Below are positions 1-8,500 of a stretch of 15,629 bases of DNA, one piece after another (the first letter of the stretch is position 1; the number at the start of each line of letters is the position of its first letter). The translations under genes were made by a program, and so were the position numbers. Origin of the DNA: Coprinopsis marcescibilis. Lineage: Eukaryota; Basidiomycota; Agaricomycetes; Agaricales; Psathyrellaceae. Where the stretch lies: NCBI GenBank assembly GCA_004369085.1, contig ML210188.1, positions 189,222-204,850 of the forward strand, written 5' to 3'. The notes beneath the pieces were generated by a model. That model made no database searches. It was given only the letters and a program-made list of their open reading frames with translations, and was not told the DNA's origin.

Positions 1-222
1 TGTAGTGTACATAGAGGTTATGTGTAGTGTATGTAGAGCTTACATGTAGTGTATATAGAGTTTATGTGTAGTGTATATAAAGTTTATGTAGAGTGTACAT
101 AGAGTTTATATAAAGTGTACATACACAGTATGTACACGATACATACACTTTATGTATACTTTATGTATACTTTACATGTAGTGTGTATACTACATGTAGA
201 CTGTATGTACACGGTACGTAGA
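1..222. repeat. 22-bp minisatellite, decaying rightwards
   Basis: About ten imperfect copies of a 22-nt unit beginning TGTAGTGTACATAGAG run from the left edge in steps of 22 (1, 23, 45, 67, 89, 111, 133, 155, then a 20-nt copy at 177 and another at 197). Copies become less alike to the right, where GTATAC-type palindromic words dominate. There are no unique spacers, so it is not a CRISPR array. The array continues beyond the window, so its full length is unknown. Confidence 0.85.
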
Positions 223-385
223 GCCATGGGTTGGTGATAAGTGTAGTCATGTTGGGGTGCCCATCTTTGTTCATGCCAGATGCATGCAAAGCTTCAAGGG
301 CAAGCTTGATATGCTCTTCCTTGGTGAGCCGTTTAAGAGCCAATGGAACTAGAAGCTCCAATTTGTGAGCCTGAGTCCGGGCCAT
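161..385 (-). pseudogene. Truncated helix-turn-helix (psq/pogo-like) transposase N-terminus
   Basis: The minus-strand frame from the ATG at 385 starts MARTQAHK and continues through a helical, basic stretch (LTKEEHIKLALEALHASG, then NKDGHPNMTTL) for about 54 residues. It then runs into the minisatellite, where the translation becomes YTLHV-type nonsense. The pattern of a MARxx start, basic residues and an ALEAL helix resembles the N-terminal psq helix-turn-helix of fungal pogo/DDE-1 transposases, which binds transposon ends. That likeness is from memory and weak. No catalytic domain is present. The frame is probably a relic whose 3' part was replaced or eroded by the repeat. Confidence 0.35.
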
Positions 386-1007
386 GTTTTGTATAGATGA
401 TAGATATGTGTAGCACACTGGTTAGATGATATCTTGCAAGTAGATGGTAGAAACACAAAAATCGATGCTCTTATCTTAAGATCGGGCTTAATCGATGAGC
501 ATGAGCCAGACTCAAGCTGTCACCATTGATTTCTTGGCATACTGCTCCATTTCGAGATGCAAGCGCTTGCTCTGTCACTATCGCAAAATAAGCAAAATAA
601 CAGGCTTTTCTATACCTTTTTTTGAGCCAAATCTTGCAGAAACCGATACTGCATAAAGGCCACAATGTAGCTTGGAGGCCATTCTAACTAAATTCGGGGT
701 ATTATCTGCTGAGAATAAAAATTGGGAAATTCCCTCATTTGAGATCTTGACTCACGGATTTACCCTATCTTTCATTCATAACCAGTTATATCCAAGAATA
801 AAATGGCAGAAAATACGATAGATAGAGATTTGAAAAGGTCAGCAGATGTCAGATCCAGGATATCACTCACTTGGGCACAGGTGTGATAGTTCTTGCAAAC
901 TCACCTAATATTTTTGCCATGTTTCTGCATGCCATAAATCCTGAGATAATTTGTGATAATTCCATGATTTAATTGATTTTATTAGAAATGCAGTTTTTTG
1001 TACATTT
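386..1007. other. No recognisable gene
   Basis: This is AT-rich sequence with frequent stops in all frames. A 64-codon minus-strand frame at 471-665 shows no family features. I see no repeat with a partner elsewhere in the window and no clear transposon terminus. Confidence 0.5.
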
Positions 1008-1460
1008 ATGAGTAGAGACAATGGTAGAGATAGTGCTATTACCAGGACTTTTATGGATTTGCTGCATCGTCACAAAACAGAAGGCCACAACCTTCTGAGA
1101 AGCACCTGCTATTTTGGGAAAGTGTCCGTGATGGGATGCCAAACCCTCACTTTGGCTGGATAAACTGGATTCCAGTCGATAAGGTAGGCAAAAAAGACTA
1201 GTATTTTGAAGCTACAGCTAATAGCAGCCGATGAGCTCAAAAGATTTGACAGGAACAAAGTGTGCTGGGCAGGAGATAGCGACTGTCCCATTTCTGGGTC
1301 TGTTATGACATCTCTTTTTGCAGAAAATTCCCCAAGCATATGCACAGGTGCAATTCTGCAAGTGCATAACCATAGATCCTTGATGGGATCAGTTTGCAAA
1401 CCACAAAGACAGACTCACAGGTCACTAAGTACAGCAGCCAGTTTTCACATGGCATACTGA
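1008..1460 (+). other. Unassigned coding potential upstream of Plavaka exons
   Basis: Several plus-strand frames here look protein-like but belong to no family I recognise. One runs through 1058-1183 and contains FWESVRDGMPNPHFGWINW. Another, at 1206-1460, contains ADELKRFDRNKVCWAGDSD. An intron joining them (1184-1217) would be only 34 nt, shorter than any other in the window. They could be degenerate N-terminal exons of the Plavaka transposase that follows, or debris of another element. Confidence 0.25.
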
Positions 1461-1691
1461 TCAGTAATGTGTTTTCCAGTCCCGAGTAGGTAAATAAATG
1501 ATGTTCAGGTGTAGGTTTCACCCAAAATGGCTTGAAACTGGCAGGATGGAGACGGTTACGGGTGTTGGGCTCCCACAGACAACCACCACCCAATCTACGT
1601 GACATAAGCAAATCAGCATCGGGTACATCAAGTTCTTTGTACAGCCAGAACCACCTTAATCGGTGGACGGGCAAGTGCTGGAAAGGGGGTA

Positions 1692-4600
1692 TGTCCTGAT
1701 TTCTTTCCGCTGACATATCGCATGCCTCACGATCTTCATGACAATCAACAGCTATCAAAACAATCATACACCGTCCAGTATAAGAACGAGGATGTCAAAT
1801 TCAATGTCTGGACACGGCCCATCTGGGCCTGGGTGAAGGAACTTCTCCAGGACCGTGCAACCATTTCCCAGTTTGAGTGGAATGCCCAGCAAGTCTATCG
1901 CAAAAACTCGGATGGCACCACAACGCGAATGTTCACCGAACCCTGGACAGCCGACTCCTGGTGGGAGACACAGGTATGTAATTGATATCTCTCTCATATG
2001 GTACCGTCTTGACTAGTGCACCTCAGTCAAAGCTACCCAAAGGTGGCGTGCCATTCTGCATCATTTTGTATGCAGATAAGACACGGCTCTCCTCATTTGG
2101 CACAAAGAAAGGCTATCCTGTATATGTGCAATGTGGTAACCTACCTGCAGAGGTATGGAATGGCAAGGGAATTGCGGGTGGGCAGTTAGTTGGGTGGCTG
2201 CCAGTTGTGAGTGTCCTCTTAATCACTAAAGTTCCCTGAACTGTAAGTTAATCCTAACAACAAGGTCCCTGAGGATGCCGACAAAATGGGCACACAATGG
2301 TTTGCCGATTTCAAGAGAGTTGTGTGGCATGAGGGCTTTGAGAACATTTTGGAATCCATTGTTGAGTACTCAAAAACCGGGTACTTCTTCCAATGCGGCG
2401 ACCATGTCAAGTGTCGTGTTTTTCCAATTGTGATGATCCTTTCAGCTGACTACGAAGAACAGTACGTCAATTTACTATACGTTTCTCGTACTACCGACAA
2501 TGAATAGATGCGTGATGGCCACAATACGAGGCACAAACAGCAAATGTCCATGCCCTATCTGCCTGGTACCAGGCAGTGAGCTGAATGAGCTCTCCAAGAT
2601 GTACCCTCTTCGGACCACTGAGGAAATAAAAATGGTGTACGAAGAAGTACAAACATGTCGAACCCTCAAAGCTAAAAATGAGATCCTCATAAAAGTGGGA
2701 CTGCAAGACATTGAGGTATGGTGTAGTAACGCATGGCCAGTGCTGCAAGTGTGAACCTGACACGTTACACTTCCCAGAATGTATTCTGGAAGATCGGATA
2801 CACAAATGTTTACGAAATCATCTTGTGGGACCGACTTCATGCCTACCATCTTGGCCTGTTTGGCGACCATCTCCTTGGTGAATTCATTTGTTTGGTAGAA
2901 ACAAAGAAACTTGAAGCAAGAGTAGACGCTGAGTAAGTTCCTTTAAATTCCATTTGTAGCAACAACTCCGACTTACATTCAATGCAATACTTGCAAATAG
3001 ATTAGACAAATTCCCATGACGGCGGGAGTTAATACATTTCAATAACCTTGCAAAGATAAAAGAGTTCAGCGACGGTCATAAGTTTGAGGACCTGTCAAAG
3101 GTACTTGCCATGGCCTCGCATAATCATGATTCTCTTAATGATCCCACCAAAAAATTATACAGGTCTTAGTCTATGCAACGCACACACTGTTTAACAGTGA
3201 CCGGAAAAGTCCAGGGTCCCTCCTGCTGAAACTTATCAGGAGCTACCTAATGCTCAATATGTATGCATCACTTCTCTGCCACACAGGAGAAACAATAAAA
3301 GGCGCTGAAAACGAGCTTTGCTTATTCGAACAGCTTTTAAAGGTGTGTGTCTGCAAGAATTCTTGTGCAATTCAGGGGCTCAATAATCGGTGTCACAAAT
3401 CAAGGCATACATTAAGCATGGGGGGTCTGATAAAGGCTGGATTTTCCCCAAGCTGCACACACAGGTCCATATGATAATGGACATAATTCGAAAGGGTGTT
3501 ACATGAAATGGTAATACCAAACCGAACGAACACAAGCATGGGAAGTACAAAGATATCTACCAACTGCAGACAAACTTCCGTGATACAGACCCTCAGGTAA
3601 GAGCCTAGTGTCGCATGGGTTTAAGGCCTCTGATCTGACCAAACCCCTAGATCATGAAGCTGGAGCACGACAACATTATCTGCTCAACCATTTGAAGTCA
3701 GCTGAATGAACTTGATTGGTGGATGGTTCTGAACTCGCCATCGCTCATGAACAACATTGACGAGTGGGAAGCATACAACGATTTGGATATCCTCCACAAA
3801 GATCCACCGCCCATACGTAGAAATAAGGCCCCTAGAACGATTGGGACAAGTCAAGTGTCCGTAGGATTGCCAGCCGAAGGCCAACATACACTATTGGACT
3901 TGGTCCCCTTCTGTGTTGAGTATCTTGGAGAATTGGAAACTCCCGAGACAATTGCCCAAAAAGTGAAAGCACTTGTCTGTGAGGAACTGGGGCACGAATG
4001 CGAGATCCCGTTGGATTTGTCGGTGAGTTACTTCAGAACCCACTTCACCTCATGACTAATTTAGATCTGAATTGCGTGAACCAGATTACAATATACCGAT
4101 ATACAAAGATCACTTATACCTCCTGTGAAGACCTCTCAATTCAGACTGACCATCTTTGCACAAATCGCAGCTTCTTTGGGACATCTCGATATGACTTTGC
4201 TCTGCTTCATATGAGAATAAGTGTATGGGTGCAACAGTAACGGTACCAGATGATACCGGAGAGCGCAGACAATAACGTCTAGCTATAGAGATAGAGGAAT
4301 AGACTGCAGAGGCAGTAAAGACAATTGGATAGCTCTATCGAATACAGAGTAATACTACCAGTATATATACTCTACAGATGTGGCTATGTATAAGAGTTCA
4401 TGTGCAGTCGTATCACATGTAGATAAGAGTATCAGTAAGCGTATAGCAATGTCCGACTAGATATGAGTCACATAGAGTCATAAAAGATAAGAATGAGTAA
4501 GACCGAAGGCATAGCCGTATGGCTGCGTACATAGCATATGATATGGAATGGAGAGACAAGTAAACAAGTAAGCAATGTAGAATTCCAACACTTCAGTACA

Positions 4601-4962
4601 CACCTCAGGAGTTTTGGTTCACACAGCTTGCCTGTATAGCTGGCATCGAGATTGATGGAGCCACCCACCTTTTCGCCATTGTTGTCCCGTGCGACGAGAA
4701 TCCAGCCACCATCGACTCTACAGCCGATCGCATCTTGGACAAGCACTTGCAGCTTACTCGTGTCAGGATGTGGAGGGGACAGAATATGGCGACTGCCATG
4801 AGCATCCATGCCATTGTATGGGGGGCAGTACTGGTTCAAGACCCAACATGTCCCTACAATGATGAGTACGTGGTAATGGACGTGCTCAACCCAGACTTCT
4901 GGCTCTGCCACAAGAAGCTCGTGTTGCAGAAGAAATTGCGGTTTACGCGACTTCCAATTTAG
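1692..4962 (+). pseudogene. Plavaka-type (CACTA-like/KDZ) DNA transposase, decayed
   Basis: The gene encodes a DDE-type cut-and-paste transposase of the Plavaka group. Traced exons are 1692 or earlier-1973, 2027-2206, 2265-2461, 2508-2715, 2778-2932, 3001-3100, 3163-3342, 3405-3596, 3651-4022, about 4065-4222 and 4609-4962. Introns are 42-68 nt except the last (386 nt). Family landmarks in order are LPKGGVPFCIILYADKT (first catalytic Asp region), the GYPVYVQCGNL block, the CPCPICLVPG cysteine cluster, DRLHAYHLGLFGDHLL (second Asp and His), FSDGHKFEDLSK, GWIFPKLHTQVH, NTKPNEHKHG and a C-terminal AMSIHAIVWGAVL block ending at TAG 4960-4962. In-frame TGA codons lie at 3017, 3504 and 3693, each where the family usually has Arg. 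The join near 4023-4065 is out of frame by one base. The usual N-terminal region is not identifiable and no terminal inverted repeats were found. It is non-functional as it stands; the family call is strong, the exact exon edges moderate. Confidence 0.85.
4223..4608 (+). other. Oversized GATA/TAGA-rich intron in the Plavaka gene
   Basis: A GTATGG donor at 4223 and a CTCAG acceptor at 4607-4608 join the two C-terminal transposase exons in phase 0 (...LLHMRIS to EFWFTQ...). At 386 nt the intron is about six times longer than the others in this gene. Its interior is low in complexity, with many TAGA, GATA and GTAT words. An inserted small element or simple-sequence expansion inside a former short intron would explain it. 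Confidence 0.55.
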
Positions 4963-5258
4963 ATACTATCTGAATCATACCTGCCCCTTGGAATATAAAA
5001 TTTACACTGTCATGCATCATATAAATACAGTATCTAGTGAGACAACCCTGTTATCTCTAGCCATGAGGCAGAATCACCCTGGCAAGACTTGCGACTTTTG
5101 TACGTGTCTTGTGGACACTTACAGAGCTAAAGGAGATTAATGAGATAATAGCACGCATTTGCAGTTATTTTAAGAGCTTAAGGAATGATGCGTACCCCAT
5201 TTGATCAACCCTGAACGCGTGGTATGCATGTTGAGAATAGGCGCCCAAGGCGCAGTCT
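4963..5258. other. Intergenic, no gene seen
   Basis: Sequence downstream of the Plavaka stop codon. A TAGTG at 5034 could be read as the end of a CACTA-type element, but no matching CACTA end with the same inner sequence was found on the left. There are no coding signals. Confidence 0.5.
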
Positions 5259-5299
5259 AGGGTCAATGGTATCAAGCCTGGATTTTTGCCATTGACCCT
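5259..5299. repeat. Perfect 11-bp inverted repeat (hairpin)
   Basis: AGGGTCAATGG at 5259-5269 is matched exactly by its reverse complement CCATTGACCCT at 5289-5299, with 19 nt between. It lies about 270 bp upstream of the start codon of the next gene. It could be a protein-binding site, a relic of a small inverted-repeat transposon, or chance. Confidence 0.6.
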
Positions 5300-5342
5300 G
5301 TCTGCTAGCTCATAAATAAACATTTTTCAAAGATACAATAGG

Positions 5343-5467
5343 AGGCAAATGTTAAAGAGTGGGAACGAGGCATTAAGCAGTCCCAACTTGGTAGATTGAA
5401 TGAAGACAATGCTGCAGACAATGCTCCAAGTTCGTCGGGACTCGGAGCTCAGAAGTTCGAAAAGTGA
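5343..5467 (+). other. Possible orphan terminal exon
   Basis: After an AATAG acceptor-like site at 5342 there is an open frame of 40 codons containing KEWERGIKQSQLGRLNEDNA and ending at TGA 5465-5467. It is hydrophilic and protein-like, but I know no family for it and no upstream exon connects to it. It may be the 3' end of a lost gene or transposon. Confidence 0.2.
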
Positions 5468-5480
5468 CGAATTCTCCGAC

Positions 5481-5489
5481 AATAAAAGG
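5481..5489 (+). promoter_or_regulatory. TATA-like box of the DUF6698-like gene
   Basis: AATAAAAGG lies about 85 bp before the ATG at 5570. This is the same spacing as the clear TATA box of the Y3-like gene later in the window (13261, ATG at 13351). The stretch between is rich in C, T and CA, as is usual for fungal leader sequences. Confidence 0.4.
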
Positions 5490-5569
5490 TGAGGTTCTCT
5501 GCCCACTTGAACCCATTCAACCACTCATTCCTACTCTATCGCTTCACAGCTCAACCAGCTCGCCTTTCA

Positions 5570-8500
5570 ATGTCTACCGTGTCCACCGCTTCATCTGTTT
5601 CTACTACATGCACCGTTTTGGATGACAGTGTGAGTACACCACTGTCCCCTTGATGTTGAATGGAGCGTGCGTGCCGTTGAGGTACAAAGGTAGGACTTGC
5701 GGGTGAAGTGAAGAAATGAGAGCCATGGTTAGCAAACCAACAGCATGGAGGGGTGGCGGCGTCTAACGAGACGTGCCTGTGTCATCCAAACAGATCGACT
5801 AATGCACCGTCCCTTGTAGGGGATGGACAGAAGACCGCCTTGACTCGGGCGGAGCGAGGGTAGAACACAATATGAGTATTATTGACAAAGAAACTAATAT
5901 GTCAGAATCTGTACTCTAGGAATACTTATATTTGTACTTGTTAGGTAGATTAAGTATGCGAGATGAGACCAGTAATGTAACACTCCCACCCGAATGAGCA
6001 AATGTCAAAAAGAGCAAAAAAGGAAAAAATAATAAAAAACAAACTCTAACGAGACATCCCTGGAAAGATAGGAACTCCCACCGAAACCTAAATTCTTCTG
6101 GGCTCCAAGTTCGTGTCGGAGGCCTAAGCAATTGCGCCATGGCCATATATAGTGGGGCCATCATCTTCTGGTTTGGAGAGCTGCTCTTGAAGCTCTCCCT
6201 GGAACATATGTTGAGTGGCGTGGGCATGGGCACCTTGAATAACAAGATCCTTGATGGCTGAGGGCATGTCGCGTGCACAGAGCTGGGAGATATGTCCAGA
6301 GTGACCACAACGGTGGCAACTGTCACCATTGTCCTTGTTACACCACTTGAACTTCCCTTCGCGGAAGCCTTCGGTGGCAGGCTCGTCTCGAGCCGGTGTT
6401 TTGCCCTTCAAGGGACCACCAGTTGATTTTCCGCCTTTCGAGAAGAACCCCGATTCGATTTTGATCAGGACCTCGCTACTGGCAGATCCACGCAAAATGG
6501 ACTTGATCTTGGAAAGGTCAGGTTCGGACTCTTGTGCCAGAATGGATGTGTGGACAGGGTGGTAGGATTCGTCGAGGTGGCGTAGGAGATGGTCGCCAAT
6601 GGCAGTGTTGGCAATCTGCTCACCGAGATCTTTGAGTCGCTGGAATGCGTTGGTGACGGATTGGATGTAAAAGTCCATAGAGCGCGTGGGGTCGTGGTTT
6701 ATTGCATCAAGCGTGTCACAGGCATGTATGCAGCGTCCCATGGTGGATTTGGTGTAGGCCATCTTGAGAGTACCCCAGGCTGTAGAGGCGGACGTGAGGT
6801 CCTTGATGCGCCAGCGTTGCTCTGGAGCCATAGAGGCATAGATGTAGGGGAGGAGCATCTTGTCGATTCCCTTCTTGTCTTCTTCCGTGGGTGGCGTACC
6901 TAGCGTTACGAAACTTGCCCCAATGCCCATCAGAAACATCTTCAGAATCTCTGCCCATTGCGCATAGTTTTCGTCGTCCAATTTCTCAGCTGTGGTGAGA
7001 AGGGTGGTGAGGAAAGAAGGGATGTGCATTTTGTCGGCCATTAGGATGGTGGTTGGGAAAAGAGGGATTGCGCATGATGTTGCAAATTTGGACCCCATCA
7101 GATAGCGCATGACTGCCATCCGATAATGAAAGAGAGAAAAATAAAAGTGCAAGCCCCTGCGCTTCAGGGCCCATAACCTGTTGAATGGAGTGCGTGTGCC
7201 GTTGAGGTACAAAGGTAGGACTTGCAGGTGAAGTGAAGAAATGAGAGCCGTGGTTAGCGAACCAACAGCATGGAGGGGTGGCGGCGTCTAACGAGATGTG
7301 CCTGTGTTGTCCAAACAGATCAACTAACGCGCCGTCCCTTGTAGGGGACAGACAGAAGACCGCCTTGACTCAGGCGGAGCAAGGGTAGAACACAATATGA
7401 GTATTATTGACAAAGAAACTAATACATCAGAATCTGTACTCTAGGAATACTTATATTTGTACTTGTTAGGTAGATTAAGTATGCGAGATGAGACCAGTAA
7501 TGTAACACTTGACACATCTTTACCAGCTCTAATAACATCCCACATACTGTAGCTTCTTTGTCACCTCCATTCGCGCATCCAAGAGCTCAAACTGGAGGTT
7601 GCACGGCTCGAGACCTGTAACATGAATCTCAAGCTGAAGCTCGCAACTCAGAGTCGCAGGCGGAAGCCCGGCCACGGTTCTCAGATGCCATTGATGGACC
7701 AGCAGTCTGCTGATGTTTCTGCCTCCGAAACTGAGGCTGCTGCCTTGCTTGCCCACATTGATGCCTCTGCAAAGAAGGCATCGCACATCTATTGTTATTT
7801 ATTCTCACCCTTCCTCCTCCCCGGCATGTTTGGAAAGCCTAAGCCATCCAAATCCTTCTCCAAATTCGACTCGCCAGAGAGGTATGCCAATGGAATCTCA
7901 TTGGAGCAGCGTCAGACTGCCGATCTCTATGCTGCGGTCTGTGAGGATGATCACGAGTTTGTATCATCAGGTCATGATGTTTATGAACTGAAGGTGAGCC
8001 CCTTATTGTCATCTCCTCGTCAATCATTGACAAACATCCTCCCCATTGCCAGTTCAGGGAGCACCTTACTACCCACCGCGGTCACATGGTCAAGCGAGCG
8101 CGCCTGGTGGTTCCATTCCTCTTTGAAGATGAGTCTACCATAACAGCAGCCGTGTTCAGGGTGTCCGAGTCGAGGTCTTGCTTGGACAATGAATGCATCT
8201 GTGCTCTCATGGGCTATGCTGCTGACGGCAATCCTTGTTGGCCAAGGTATCCCCCCATTCTCAACGCCAGCAAGTCAGACCTTCCGGAGGATCGCTTCTG
8301 CAGCCCCAGAATGCTTCAGGTATGTTATAACTCTTTTATTAACCAGAAGAGAATGTAAGTACTCATTTTTGGGTGCAAGCTCTCTTGTGGACTTCTCTAC
8401 GGTCTTTTGGCGGCACAGAGCGCCGATGCTCCTGCTGCCATGCTCTCATTCCGCTCCTCAAACACACTCAGCTCTGTTCCAGACCTCTCGAGCACCACTG

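Larger units (their letters stand above)
5654..7507 (-). mobile_element. Non-autonomous Copia-like LTR retroelement, gag only
   Basis: The element is 1,854 bp, bounded by two 329-bp LTRs and a 5-bp target duplication. It is transcribed on the minus strand, so 7179-7507 is its 5' LTR and 5654-5982 its 3' LTR. The internal part is only 1,196 bp. In element order it holds a primer site complementary to the anticodon region of initiator tRNA, one gag frame ending in a zinc knuckle, an untranslated stretch and a polypurine tract. There is no protease, integrase, reverse transcriptase or RNase H, so it must borrow these from a related complete element. It sits antisense in intron 1 of the DUF6698-like gene. 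Confidence 0.93.

Noticed and set aside
1..222. CRISPR-like regular repeats
   Set aside because: Units are contiguous with no spacers and the genome is eukaryotic; it is a minisatellite.
1303..1767. 154-codon minus-strand frame
   Set aside because: It overlaps the well-supported plus-strand Plavaka exon at its 5' end and shows no family features; read as a chance antisense frame.
4468..4911. 147-codon minus-strand frame
   Set aside because: It is antisense to the last Plavaka exon, whose plus-strand frame carries the conserved C-terminal block.
5034..5038. TAGTG as right terminus of a CACTA-type Plavaka element
   Set aside because: No matching left CACTA end with inverted inner sequence and no target duplication were found.
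6329..6903. Plus-strand frames across the LTR element interior
   Set aside because: They are shadows of the gag frame on the minus strand, which has the zinc knuckle and Copia gag motifs.
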